This document shows positions 43,263-51,517 of a stretch of 64,000 nt of DNA, in pieces. Numbering within the stretch: position 1 is the stretch's first letter; every line of letters begins with the position of its first letter. The stretch comes from an uncultured Akkermansia sp. (GTDB lineage: Bacteria; Verrucomicrobiota; Verrucomicrobiia; Verrucomicrobiales; Akkermansiaceae), in NCBI GenBank assembly GCA_947589345.1, contig CANQAC010000005.1, positions 1 through 64,000 on the forward strand. Reading direction: 5' to 3'. The translations under genes and the position numbers were made by a program. Below the pieces are notes generated by a model. That model was not told the DNA's origin, made no database searches, and was given only the letters and a program-made list of their open reading frames with translations.

Positions 43263-44330
43263 TCACATGTGCTGTACGGGGGAGGAAGCAATGGGGACAA
43301 CAGGTTCCGGGATGCGGGAACAGAAAGCCTGCAGATCACGCGTAAAGTCACGATGAGCAAGGAAAGTCATAGGGGGTAGGGCATTTGGGATGAGCATGCG
43401 GAAGCGCTCCAATCGTTCTTCCGCGTGCTGTAAAATCTGCGGAGGAACATCGCGTAGCGCCTCTGCGGTTGCTTCCAGCAGGTCGCTGGCGTGGTGGCAG
43501 ATGAGGGGGGCATCACATCCGGCCAGTAGAGCGAGGCGCGCTGCCTGGTCCGGGGGGTAAAGAGAGGTGATGGCCCCCATGCACAGGTCATCAGTAAACA
43601 CCACGCCCTCGTACCCCAGCTGGTTGCGCAAAAAATCCCCCACTACAACGGGCGAGAGAGAGGATGGTAGTTGGGCATCCAGTCCGGTGGCTTTCACATG
43701 CGCTACCATGATGGAGGGAAGTTCCGGCATGAGCGCGGTGAAGGGTGTGGCGGCGCCGTCATCTAGGAAGGCAGCGCGCGAAGTTGCGATGGTGGGTAGA
43801 GTGAAATGAGGATCGCACTGAGCTGCACCCATGCCCGGGAAATGTTTGCCACAAGTCATGATGCCCCGGCGAGAGAGTACCCGATTCCACAACCCGGCGT
43901 AAGAGATGACGTCCTGAGTGTCGGCCCCCCAACAGCGTCCGTTTAAGGCATTGGTACGGGGCGAGGAGAGGTCAAGCACTGGTGCCAGATCTGTATTGAT
44001 GCCCAAGGAAAACAGGCAGCGCGCGATGAGGAGCGCCGCTTGTTCGATGAGATGAGTGTCGTGGGAGGCGGCAAGGGCGGCGGCAGAGGGAAAGAAAAGG
44101 CCAAGCGCCGCCGTGCGAATGACGCGCCCGCCCTCCTGGTCCACTGCGATGATGGGATCGTGCAACCCATTTGAAATACGGCGTAGGGAATCAGTAAGTT
44201 CCCGCGTTTCCTCGGGATCCTGCATGTTGCGAGAGAAGAGGATATAACCGGCAGGCTGCAGACGGGAAAATAGGGCGTGCTCTCGATCCGAGAGCGCCGT
44301 GCCTTCAATCCCTGCGAGCAGTGGAAGCAT
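43263..44330 (-). CDS. nagZ: Beta-N-acetylhexosaminidase (GH3, NagZ-like)
   Basis: NagZ removes GlcNAc from peptidoglycan muropeptides during cell-wall recycling. The 355-aa GH3 enzyme has AVDQEGGRVIR, LGINTDLAPVLDL, CGKHFPGMG (with the acid/base His loop), MVAHVKATGLD and the nucleophile Asp in FTDDLCMGAI. The ATG at 44330 is 4 nt after pyrE, implying co-transcription. Together with nagA it supports amino-sugar recycling. Confidence 0.92.
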   Translation of the reverse strand: MLPLLAGIEGTALSDREHALFSRLQPAGYILFSRNMQDPEETRELTDSLRRISNGLHDPIIAVDQEGGRVIRTAALGLFFPSAAALAASHDTHLIEQAALLIARCLFSLGINTDLAPVLDLSSPRTNALNGRCWGADTQDVISYAGLWNRVLSRRGIMTCGKHFPGMGAAQCDPHFTLPTIATSRAAFLDDGAATPFTALMPELPSIMVAHVKATGLDAQLPSSLSPVVVGDFLRNQLGYEGVVFTDDLCMGAITSLYPPDQAARLALLAGCDAPLICHHASDLLEATAEALRDVPPQILQHAEERLERFRMLIPNALPPMTFLAHRDFTRDLQAFCSRIPEPVVPIASSPVQHM

Positions 44331-44334
44331 GGAG

Positions 44335-44901
44335 TTATTGATCACCGAAGATGCTACGGCGCGTGAAGAGTGAATAGACCGGTACTCCGCGGTTTTCAAT
44401 CGTTTCACGTCCACCCTCCTCACGATCCACCAGCACAAAAGCGGCCAGAACTTTGCCTCCCTCTGCCTCAATGGCATCAATGGCCTTGATGGTAGAGCCG
44501 CCGGTGGTGATCACATCATCCACCACGATAACGGAATCGCCGGCAGAAAAATTTCCCTCGATACGCTTGCCGCGGCCGTGATCTTTCGGTTCCTTGCGGA
44601 CGGTGAACACACTGAGGGGAGAAGGAGCAGAAGCGGAATACATGCCGATGGCCAGAGAAATGGGGTCGGCGCCCATGGTCATACCGCCGATGGCAGAGAT
44701 GGAAGGGAAACGGGGGAGAATGACATCTCGCACAAGTTGCCAGCCGAGCTCACCAATGAGGTTGGCGCCGTGGGCATCCAGCGTCGTGACTCGGCAATCG
44801 CAGTACAAGTCGCTTTCTTTGCCGGAAGCGAGGATGAAGTGCCCGGTCTTGATGGATTTTTTTAGCAGGATTTGTAACAGCTCGTTCTTCTTGTCGTCCA
44901 T
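44335..44901 (-). CDS. pyrE: Orotate phosphoribosyltransferase
   Basis: PyrE joins orotate to PRPP to give OMP in pyrimidine synthesis. The 188-aa protein shows FILASGKESDLYCDCR, IGGMTMGADPIS, RKEPKDHGRG (flexible loop) and the PRPP motif VIVVDDVITTGGST. Its promoter sits across the end of the next minus-strand gene and leaves a leader of about 2-3 nt. Confidence 0.95.
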   Translation of the reverse strand: MDDKKNELLQILLKKSIKTGHFILASGKESDLYCDCRVTTLDAHGANLIGELGWQLVRDVILPRFPSISAIGGMTMGADPISLAIGMYSASAPSPLSVFTVRKEPKDHGRGKRIEGNFSAGDSVIVVDDVITTGGSTIKAIDAIEAEGGKVLAAFVLVDREEGGRETIENRGVPVYSLFTRRSIFGDQ

Positions 44902-44910
44902 AACAGGTCC

Positions 44911-44938
44911 ATTATAACCCGAACTCGTGAAAAATCAA
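44911..44938 (-). promoter_or_regulatory. Promoter of pyrE-nagZ (near-leaderless)
   Basis: Minus strand: TTGATT (44938-44933), a 16-bp spacer and TATAAT (44916-44911), 9 nt before the pyrE ATG. It overlaps the stop codon region of the RluA-like gene. Confidence 0.75.
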
Positions 44939-45717
44939 GCAACTTCAACTGACAAAAGAGCCGTTAAATCAGACGGCAATTCAGCGTGCACGCGGATGGT
45001 TTGCCCGTGAAGGGGGAACTCCAGATCGCAGGCATGGAGGGCTTGGCGTGGCAGAAGCAAACGCGCAGCGAGTTGGGGAGTCCAGCCATCACGTATGAAG
45101 TCGAGGTAGCAGGATTCATCCGGGCCGTATATTTTGTCGCCGAGGATGGGAAAGCCGAGGAAGGAAAGATGAGCACGGATTTGGTGCATGCGGCCAGTGA
45201 TGGGAAGGCACTCAATAAGTGCGAGATCTGGCAGCTTTCCATGTGCCGTGATGCGCCTCATAATGTGGAACAATGTACGGCATGGGCGACCGTTGGGGTG
45301 ACAGCCTTGGCGTACCCGAACGCGCGTGGCGGTGAAAGTGTGCATGGGAGCCAGAGGCTCGGCGCAGCAAGCCGAATCCCAAACAGGCCACCCACGTACG
45401 ATAGCTAGGTAGCGCTTTCGGATGAGATGACGTTGCATAGCACAGCCGAGCTCGTGAGCAGTGGCAGCATTTTTGGCGATTAGCACGAGACCGCTTGTTT
45501 CGCGATCCAGGCGGTTGATAAGTGACACGCAGCCACCACAGGCCAGTTCATAGGCAAGAAGCTGAGATACACCACCAAGCAGGGTAGGCTCATAACGGCG
45601 CACGCAACCGGTGGGGTGCATGATGAGCGGTGCTGCTTTGTCCACGACCAGCGCGTCCTCATCCTCGTAGACTACGGAAAAGTCTGGGTGTACGGCAATA
45701 GGAAAGTCACGGAACAC
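44935..45717 (-). CDS. RluA-family pseudouridine synthase
   Basis: The 260-aa enzyme isomerises uridine in rRNA or tRNA. It has the RluA catalytic motif SLINRLDRETSGLVLIAK with the nucleophilic Asp, then KRYLAIVRGWP, and ITGRMHQIRAHLSFLGFPILGDKIYG. It lacks an N-terminal S4 domain, as in RluA/TruC types. I start at a GTG at 45717, overlapping the preceding gene by 11 nt, because a longer frame would run through that gene; no Shine-Dalgarno helps. Target site unknown. Confidence 0.85.
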   Translation of the reverse strand: MFRDFPIAVHPDFSVVYEDEDALVVDKAAPLIMHPTGCVRRYEPTLLGGVSQLLAYELACGGCVSLINRLDRETSGLVLIAKNAATAHELGCAMQRHLIRKRYLAIVRGWPVWDSACCAEPLAPMHTFTATRVRVRQGCHPNGRPCRTLFHIMRRITAHGKLPDLALIECLPITGRMHQIRAHLSFLGFPILGDKIYGPDESCYLDFIRDGWTPQLAARLLLPRQALHACDLEFPLHGQTIRVHAELPSDLTALLSVEVA

Positions 45718-46423
45718 TGGTGAAAAGTTTTGGGTTAACGGAAATCCACTCGCCGGGACGTAAAGAGAGGGAAGAGAGCTGCAGCGGACCAATGGCCACG
45801 CGGGTGAGTTTCTCAACCGGGGCGCCCACGGCAGCGAGCATCCGGCGCACTTGGTGGTAGCGGCCCTCATGCAAGTGTAAAAGACCGTGATAGGGGTCGG
45901 TGGCATCTGGCTCCAGTGTGGCGGGCAGGCAAGGGGTCTTTTCTCCGTTCAAAGTGAAGCTGCCGGAGGCGAAGAGGGCAGTGGCTTTTGGCGGAACCGG
46001 TGAGACCGTGCGGTATTCGTACACTTTCTGGATGTGGCGCCGTGGGGATGTGAGAGCATGCACAAGACCTCCGTCATCGCTGAGCAGCAACAGCCCGGAT
46101 GTCTCTTTATCCAGGCGACCGACAGATTGTACGCTTGGCGAGCGTGCTATCCAGCTCGGCGGCAGAAGTTCAAAAATCGTAGGGGAGTCGTCCTCACGAG
46201 AGTGGGAACATATATATCCGACAGGTTTATGAAGAGCAACAAAAAGGCCGTTGGGGAAAGGGACAGGGACACCGTCTACTAAGACTTGTTCGGGAGAGAG
46301 ACGCTCAGCTGGATTAGAGACTTTAGAGCCACGATGGGATACCCGACCGTCACGCAGCCAATTCGCGGCTTCCCGCCGAGAACAATAACCGAATCGGCTC
46401 AGAAGGGCATCAGCACGCATCAT
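45707..46423 (-). CDS. RsuA/RluB/E/F-family pseudouridine synthase
   Basis: The 238-aa protein has an N-terminal S4 RNA-binding domain (about 3-50, DALLSRFGYCSRREAANWLR) and the catalytic core with HKPVGYICSH, VGRLDKETSGLLLLSDDG (catalytic Asp) and GRYHQVRRMLAAVG. This is the RsuA-type small-subunit or 23S single-site synthase; the substrate uridine is not evident. Its -10 ends 6 nt before the ATG and it is divergent from the TPR gene. Confidence 0.9.
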   Translation of the reverse strand: MMRADALLSRFGYCSRREAANWLRDGRVSHRGSKVSNPAERLSPEQVLVDGVPVPFPNGLFVALHKPVGYICSHSREDDSPTIFELLPPSWIARSPSVQSVGRLDKETSGLLLLSDDGGLVHALTSPRRHIQKVYEYRTVSPVPPKATALFASGSFTLNGEKTPCLPATLEPDATDPYHGLLHLHEGRYHQVRRMLAAVGAPVEKLTRVAIGPLQLSSLSLRPGEWISVNPKLFTSVP

Positions 46424-46429
46424 GAAATC

Positions 46430-46457
46430 ACTTTATCATCATTTTTTTGAAAAACAA
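46430..46457 (-). promoter_or_regulatory. Promoter of the rsuA-like gene (leaderless)
   Basis: Minus strand: TTGTTT (46457-46452), a 16-bp spacer and TAAAGT (46435-46430), 6 nt before the ATG at 46423. Confidence 0.5.
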
Positions 46458-46459
46458 GA

Positions 46460-46488
46460 TTGAAATCTTATTCCGATTGTGGTAGATA
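46460..46488 (+). promoter_or_regulatory. Promoter of the TPR gene
   Basis: TTGAAA (46460-46465), a 17-bp spacer and TAGATA (46483-46488); predicted start near 46495. Confidence 0.5.
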
Positions 46489-46538
46489 GGAAGAAGCATT
46501 TTCTCCGAAAACGCCGATGGCCTGTCATGCACAGGTTA

Positions 46539-47930
46539 ATGGCAACCGCCTCTTTCCCTATGATTACCATCATCACCGATAAGGAACTCCCTGCTGCCGA
46601 AGTGGGACTTTGGATCAAAGCACAGCAGGCTGTGGAAGCCAAAAATTACAAGTATGCGGTCAGTATCCTGAGAACGCTGATCAAGCGCGCACCAGGTTTC
46701 CTGAAAGGGCGCCAAGTGTTGCGGGCATGCGAAGTGAAGGTGACGCCGGATGCCGGGCGTAAGTCTTCCATCCTAACCGGAGTGAGGTTGACAACAACAC
46801 GCCGCGATCCGGAGACGACTATCACGACGATAGAAGACGAGCTGGAGAAAGATCCTTATTCCATACCAGCCAATGAAAGCCTCTTTGCTGCCGCTACAGA
46901 TTTGAACCTGCCGGAATTGGCCGCTTTTGCGCTGGAGACGATATGCCAAGGGCAACCAAACCCGAAAAAGCATTTGCACCTGTTGGCGAGCCATTATATC
47001 AAGCACGAGCAGTTTTCTGAGGCCGCTGAGACATATCGTCGCATCCTCAAAATTGACCACACCGATCCGGTGGCACAGCGGGGTGAGAAAGACTGTGCAG
47101 CGCGTGCATCAATGCGCCAAGGCAACTGGGAAGGCAGTGGCGACTTCCGCACCAAGATGAAGAACCAGAACGCGACGGCAGATTTGGAGAGTGCGGATAA
47201 AGTGGGGCTGACGCGAGCCGAGATGGAGGCGCGTCTTGCTCAACTCTCCCAGGAATACGCAGCGGATAACACAAATCTTCAAGTGGTGAAAGGTATAGCA
47301 GCCGTCTACGAGCAGATGGAAGACTTTTCCAATGCGTACTCTTTTTACGCCTACGCTTTCCAACTGAGTGGTTCAGCAGATCTGTCGATCAATGACAAAG
47401 CGATGGAAATGCATGAGAAGGTGATGCAGGCTGAGCTTGAGTACTACCAAGGAGTGCTGGACAAGGATCCAAACAACGAGGAGGCTAAGGCTCATTTGGC
47501 TCAACGTAAGAAAGAGATAGCGCAGGCTGTGGTGACAGACGCCAAGTCACGTGTGGACGCCAATCCAACCGATGCCCAACTGCAGTTCAAGTATGGGCAG
47601 GCTCTCTACGATGCTGAGCAATATTCTGAAGCGATTCCTGCTCTGCAGCGCGCCCGCACCAACCCCAACTTGCGCGTGAAAGCTATGCTCATGCTGGGCA
47701 AGTGCTACGCTGCCAAAAATATGACAGATATGGCTATTCGACAACTCGAGGAAGCCAACACCGAGTATGTGAACATGGATGACACCAAGAAAGAACTGCT
47801 TTACACAATTGCTTCGCTGTATGACACGGCAGGTAATAAAGAGAAGGCTCTGGAGAGCTATAAAGTCATCTACGAGGTTGATTACGGGTACAGGGATGTG
47901 GCTCAGAAGGTAGAGTCTGCTTACAGTTGA
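46539..47930 (+). CDS. TPR-repeat protein of unknown role
   Basis: The 463-aa cytoplasmic-looking protein is almost entirely helical, with tetratricopeptide-type repeats: near 20-60 (AQQAVEAKNYKYAVSILRTL), around 140-190 (YIKHEQFSEAAETYRRILKID), 255-290 and 340-455 (QLQFKYGQALYDAEQYSEAI; KALESYKVIYEVDYG). There is no signal peptide or TM. TPR proteins are scaffolds for complexes; the partner is unknown. The start is uncertain (ATGs at 46539 and 46560; both lie after the predicted transcription start). Confidence 0.75.
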   Translation: MATASFPMITIITDKELPAAEVGLWIKAQQAVEAKNYKYAVSILRTLIKRAPGFLKGRQVLRACEVKVTPDAGRKSSILTGVRLTTTRRDPETTITTIEDELEKDPYSIPANESLFAAATDLNLPELAAFALETICQGQPNPKKHLHLLASHYIKHEQFSEAAETYRRILKIDHTDPVAQRGEKDCAARASMRQGNWEGSGDFRTKMKNQNATADLESADKVGLTRAEMEARLAQLSQEYAADNTNLQVVKGIAAVYEQMEDFSNAYSFYAYAFQLSGSADLSINDKAMEMHEKVMQAELEYYQGVLDKDPNNEEAKAHLAQRKKEIAQAVVTDAKSRVDANPTDAQLQFKYGQALYDAEQYSEAIPALQRARTNPNLRVKAMLMLGKCYAAKNMTDMAIRQLEEANTEYVNMDDTKKELLYTIASLYDTAGNKEKALESYKVIYEVDYGYRDVAQKVESAYS

Positions 47931-48028
47931 TGACTTCCTACCTTGGTTTCAGTTGATCGTGGGCGTGTGATTGAACATGTTCGCGCGGGGGTGTCGCGTG
48001 AGTAAATGAACCGTGAGTGAGAGAAAGG

Positions 48029-48865
48029 ATGACGACAATAAGCGATCAAACTTATGACGAGGAGCGCGCTCTGTATGGCAGTCGTGATTTAATCGTGCAA
48101 AGGTGCCGCTTTGAAGGGCCTGCCGATGGTGAAAGTGTACTTAAAGAAAGTAGCAATATCACAACGAAAGATTGCCGCTTTGATTTGCGTTACCCTTGTT
48201 GGCACGTGGATGGTTTGAGGATGGAGCGATGCGAGTTAACGCCCAATTGCCGGGCGGCTATGTGGTATGTCCGACATGCTCATGTGCTGGATTCTCAGTT
48301 GCATGGCATCAAGGCGTTTCGTGAATGTAGCGGTGTACGAGTGGAACGCAGCGACATCAAATCACCCGAGTTTGGATGGTTTCTTAATCGTGTGCGTATT
48401 GAAGAGTGTGAAGTCGAGAGTGAATACTTCATGCTTCGCTCTCGGGAGTTAGTGTTTCGCCGTGTCATTTTGCACGGCAAATACTCCTTTCAATATGCGC
48501 AGAATGCTTTGCTGGAACATTGTGAGCTTCGTACCAAGGATGCTCTGTGGCACTGTCGTCATGTGGTTGTACGCGATAGTGTGCTTGACGGTGAGTATCT
48601 GGGGTGGTATGCAGAAGACCTTACCCTGGAGCGTTGCAAGATCATAGGTACACAACCGCTTTGCTACTGTCGCCATTTGGTGCTGCACGACTGCGAGATG
48701 GTAGAAACAGATCTCGCTTTTGAAAAATCCGATGTGCAGGCCACTATTGTTACACCCGTTGTGAGCGTCAAAAATCCTTCCTCTGGCACCATTCGCTTAC
48801 CTGCCGTGGGCGAGGTTATTATGGACGACTCTTCTGCTGCAGGTTGTGTCATTTGCATGGGATAG
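48029..48865 (+). CDS. DUF3737-like right-handed beta-helix protein
   Basis: The 278-aa protein consists of short degenerate coils repeating a pattern such as LIVQRCRFEGP, GLRMERCELTP and LTLERCKIIGT, with Cys or Ser at a fixed inward position, which predicts a right-handed parallel beta-helix. The opening TYDEERALYGSRD matches my memory of the DUF3737 family from gut bacteria. There is no signal peptide, unlike pectate-lyase-type helices, so it probably acts in the cytoplasm. No catalytic residues are evident. GAGAAAGG lies just before the ATG at 48029. Confidence 0.7.
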   Translation: MTTISDQTYDEERALYGSRDLIVQRCRFEGPADGESVLKESSNITTKDCRFDLRYPCWHVDGLRMERCELTPNCRAAMWYVRHAHVLDSQLHGIKAFRECSGVRVERSDIKSPEFGWFLNRVRIEECEVESEYFMLRSRELVFRRVILHGKYSFQYAQNALLEHCELRTKDALWHCRHVVVRDSVLDGEYLGWYAEDLTLERCKIIGTQPLCYCRHLVLHDCEMVETDLAFEKSDVQATIVTPVVSVKNPSSGTIRLPAVGEVIMDDSSAAGCVICMG

Positions 48866-48973
48866 GGACTCCAACCTCGTCTTAGTAATTTAGGTCGGAT
48901 GGGCACTTTCTTACCCTGATTTGTGTACCTTAAGCGAAGCGATGCCCCTGCAAACAAAACCGTGTTTTTTCGC

Positions 48974-49002
48974 TTCACAAAAGGGGCAAGAAGGAGTACA
49001 AT
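48974..49002 (+). promoter_or_regulatory. Promoter of lpxC-fabZ (near-leaderless)
   Basis: TTCACA (48974-48979), a 17-bp spacer and TACAAT (48997-49002); the ATG at 49014 is 11 nt further, a leader of about 5 nt. GGAG lies upstream of the -10 and so cannot serve as a Shine-Dalgarno. Confidence 0.65.
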
Positions 49003-49013
49003 ACACCCGTATT

Positions 49014-50330
49014 ATGGTCATTGAGAAACAAAAGACACTCGCCAAGGCTGCTTCAATACAGGGCACTTCCCTGCACACAGGACACCCGGTGAAGCTCACT
49101 CTTAAACCGGCTTCTCCTGACACCGGACTGAAGTTTCGCCGCGTCGATTTGCCGGACAAGCCCTTCATCGATGCGTCTGTTGCCAATGTGCAGACCGTGG
49201 AGCGCGCGACGACGCTTGCGGAAGGATCCGTGAATGTGCATACGGTGGAACATGTGCTTTCTGCGCTTACGGGTATGGGGGTGGACAACGCCATTGTGGA
49301 GATGGACGCGAATGAGCCGCCCATTTGCGACGGGTCGGCAGCACCTTTTGTGAAACTTATTAAGCAGGCAGGGGTTGTAGAGCAAGAAGCCTCTCTGAAC
49401 GTGTGGGAAATCCGCGAACCAGTAAGCGTGGAGACTAAGAACGGATCTCAGATTGTTATATTGCCGGACAAAAAGTTTCGCGTGTCGCTCACAGCCGTCG
49501 GTCCGAATGGTCGTGTGACGCAGTATTTCAACTCTGAAATTACGCCGGAGATTTACGAAAAGGAATTGGCAGACGCGCGCACATTTTGCTTTTACGAGGA
49601 TATACAACCATTGCTTGACAAGGGGCTCATTCAAGGAGGTACGCTTGACAATGCTATCGTCATTAAGGGTGACCAGTACATCTGTGCGGGTGGCTTGCGT
49701 CATCATAACGAATGCGCGCGCCATAAAGCCATGGATCTCATCGGTGATCTTATTCTTAATGGACATCGGGTGCTTGGGCACGTGATTGCCATTATGCCGG
49801 GACATGGTATAAATACGCAGATGGCTGCCAAGCTCCAGAAAACATACGAGAGCATGGAGGCCATGCGGCCTAAACCCGTCATTCTTCCGGCGGGCGATGC
49901 TGTGCTGGATACAGCGGAGGTGCTTAAGCTCTTGCCGCATCGTTACCCATTTTTGTTGGTGGATCGAATTTTGGGTTTTGAGGGGGACACCAAGTGTGTG
50001 GGGCAAAAGAATCTCACCATGAATGAGCTTTTTTTCCAAGGACATTTTCCGGGGCATCCGGTGATGCCGGGGGTGTTGCAGGTGGAGGCCATGGCGCAAG
50101 TTGCCTCGATCCTTATGCTGCGTATCCCTGAGAATCAGGGGAAGATCGGCTACTTTATGAGCTGTGACAAGGTTAAGTGGCGTCGTCCAGTAGTTCCGGG
50201 AGATGTTCTTATCATTGAAACGGAGCTCACTAAAATGCGCGGTGCCATTGGTGTGGCCACCGGTCGTTGCAAAGTGAATGGCGAAGTCACTTGCGAGGCC
50301 GAGCTTAAGTTCATGGTGCAGGAACCCTGA
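49014..50330 (+). CDS. lpxC: Bifunctional LpxC-FabZ (UDP-3-acyl-GlcNAc deacetylase / 3-hydroxyacyl-ACP dehydratase)
   Basis: LpxC (about 1-290) performs the committed step of lipid A synthesis; FabZ (about 300-438) dehydrates 3-hydroxyacyl-ACP for fatty-acid elongation. They compete for the same hydroxyacyl pool, so fusion may balance the pathways. LpxC shows VHTVEHVLSAL (zinc His), DGSAAPFVK, ARTFCFYED and LRHHNECARHKAMDLIGDL. FabZ shows LLPHRYPFLLVDRI, FQGHFPGHPVMPGVLQVEAMAQ with catalytic His and Glu, and MSCDKVKWRRPVVPGD. Both halves look active. The fusion is known in Bacteroidetes and PVC bacteria. Confidence 0.96.
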   Translation: MVIEKQKTLAKAASIQGTSLHTGHPVKLTLKPASPDTGLKFRRVDLPDKPFIDASVANVQTVERATTLAEGSVNVHTVEHVLSALTGMGVDNAIVEMDANEPPICDGSAAPFVKLIKQAGVVEQEASLNVWEIREPVSVETKNGSQIVILPDKKFRVSLTAVGPNGRVTQYFNSEITPEIYEKELADARTFCFYEDIQPLLDKGLIQGGTLDNAIVIKGDQYICAGGLRHHNECARHKAMDLIGDLILNGHRVLGHVIAIMPGHGINTQMAAKLQKTYESMEAMRPKPVILPAGDAVLDTAEVLKLLPHRYPFLLVDRILGFEGDTKCVGQKNLTMNELFFQGHFPGHPVMPGVLQVEAMAQVASILMLRIPENQGKIGYFMSCDKVKWRRPVVPGDVLIIETELTKMRGAIGVATGRCKVNGEVTCEAELKFMVQEP

Positions 50331-50658
50331 GCTGCTGCGAGAGTGTCGCTGTGGGTTAGGTGGGTCGGTGCCCAGGGCGGCGGGATCAATTCTGGCGACA
50401 CCGGGCGTGGGCGTTTATCCATCATTTTAAGAATACGGCGTGGTGCGGAGGGAGAGTACAGTACATGGAGAATTGCTGCGCACAAATTTGCCGAAATCTC
50501 GAGATGTTTAGGTTTGTTGCCAGAGGAAAATATGCACGTATATTGCCAACGCAAATTTTTGATTATGGCGGCAAAATTGTACTTGACATGTCCTGATAAT
50601 AGGGTACCATAGGCGCTCGCGTGCTGAACGCGGAAACTTTCAATCACCCGTAAAAACT
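50331..50658. other. 328-bp intergenic region between lpxC-fabZ and rpmH
   Basis: Holds the rpmH promoter and, at 50343-50401, a potential RNA structure: GTGTCGC (50343-50349) pairs with GCGACAC (50395-50401) around a smaller TGGG-TCGGTG-CCCA hairpin (50361-50374). It is not SRP RNA and I cannot name it. No protein gene is convincing. Confidence 0.4.
50583..50610 (+). promoter_or_regulatory. Promoter of rpmH-rnpA-yidDC
   Basis: TTGACA (50583-50588), a 16-bp spacer and TACCAT (50605-50610), preceded by an A/T-rich stretch. The leader is about 42 nt. No Shine-Dalgarno precedes rpmH. Confidence 0.65.
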
Positions 50659-50844
50659 ATGAGCAAGAGAACTTATCAGCCTTCCAAACGCTGTCGTAAG
50701 CGTCAGTTTGGCTTCCGCGCACGCATGGCTTCTAAGAATGGACGTGCCCTGCTGGCTCGCCGTCGTGCCAAAGGGCGTAAGCGTTTGCTCCCGAAAGGAG
50801 CAGAAGTGCATTATAAGCGCCATACCGTACAGCACGGCGTGTGA
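50659..50844 (+). CDS. rpmH: Ribosomal protein bL34
   Basis: A 61-aa very basic protein with the bL34 signature [35 protein letters not shown]. It is slightly longer than the typical 44-46 residues because of a C-terminal tail ([18 protein letters not shown]). First gene of the classic rpmH-rnpA-yidD-yidC cluster. Confidence 0.95.
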   Translation: MSKRTYQPSKRCRKRQFGFRARMASKNGRALLARRRAKGRKRLLPKGAEVHYKRHTVQHGV

Positions 50845-50900
50845 AATCCCCGGTAAGGGCGGGGTGATCTGCGTAGCCGGGAAACTCAATCCCACCGGAG

Positions 50901-51266
50901 ATGCAACTGCGACGTCAGCACACAATAAAGCGAGCAGGGGAGTTCGCGCGTGTGCGCCTGCGGGGGCGCTCTTGCACAGGGCGCTACTTCGTCGTGGGCT
51001 TGTCTCCCTTGCCTCCTGGTAAGCAGAAAGGGCATTCGCGTTTCGGCATCATAACGACCAAACGGCTGGGGCATGCGGTGGTGCGCAACAGGTTGAGGCG
51101 GCAGATACGAGAACTCTTGCGTGAGCAAGGGGACGTACTAGAGGAAGGTCAGTATGTTGTTGTGGTCGTGAGGCAGGGTGCTACCGGAGCGGGTTACGAG
51201 GAGTTACAGCAGGAGATGAGACGGTTGATAGAACGGCACAGAAAAATGATAGGAGAGACATGTTGA
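50901..51266 (+). CDS. rnpA: Ribonuclease P protein component
   Basis: RnpA assists the RNase P ribozyme in tRNA 5' processing. The 121-aa basic protein shows [13 protein letters not shown], the hallmark RNR helix [16 protein letters not shown] and [12 protein letters not shown]. It follows rpmH by 56 nt and overlaps yidD by 7 nt. Confidence 0.93.
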   Translation: MQLRRQHTIKRAGEFARVRLRGRSCTGRYFVVGLSPLPPGKQKGHSRFGIITTKRLGHAVVRNRLRRQIRELLREQGDVLEEGQYVVVVVRQGATGAGYEELQQEMRRLIERHRKMIGETC

Positions 51267-51511
51267 GAAGAGCGCTTATACTGCCAGTTTTATTTTATCA
51301 ACGCTATTTAAGCAGACCGATGCATGTGTTATGCGGACCGATGTCGGGTTGCCGCTTCAGACCGAGCTGTTCGGCATATTTCATTGAGGCGGTGAAAGTA
51401 CATGGGGTCCTCAAAGGCGTAGCGTTGGGGATATGGCGCATATTGCGTTGTAATCCGTGGGGTGGATTTGGGTATGACCCAGTACCCCCAAAGCATCAAT
51501 GTAAACACTGA
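51260..51511 (+). CDS. yidD: Membrane protein insertion efficiency factor YidD
   Basis: The 83-aa protein shows [34 protein letters not shown], and [17 protein letters not shown], the complete YidD pattern with conserved cysteines. YidD is thought to bind the inner membrane near YidC and aid insertion. It overlaps rnpA by 7 nt. Confidence 0.95.
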   Translation: MLRRALILPVLFYQRYLSRPMHVLCGPMSGCRFRPSCSAYFIEAVKVHGVLKGVALGIWRILRCNPWGGFGYDPVPPKHQCKH

Positions 51512-51517
51512 AATATT

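Noticed and set aside
48921-49013. Upstream extension of lpxC-fabZ by 31 codons
   Set aside because: It runs through the -10 box at 48997-49002; the family N-terminus starts at 49014.
49053-50099. 348-codon minus-strand frame opposite lpxC-fabZ
   Set aside because: Antisense of two confidently identified domains, His/Arg-rich, no family resemblance.
50331-50658. Possible replication origin next to rpmH-rnpA
   Set aside because: No dnaA or dnaN and no cluster of DnaA boxes; only isolated 7/9 matches.
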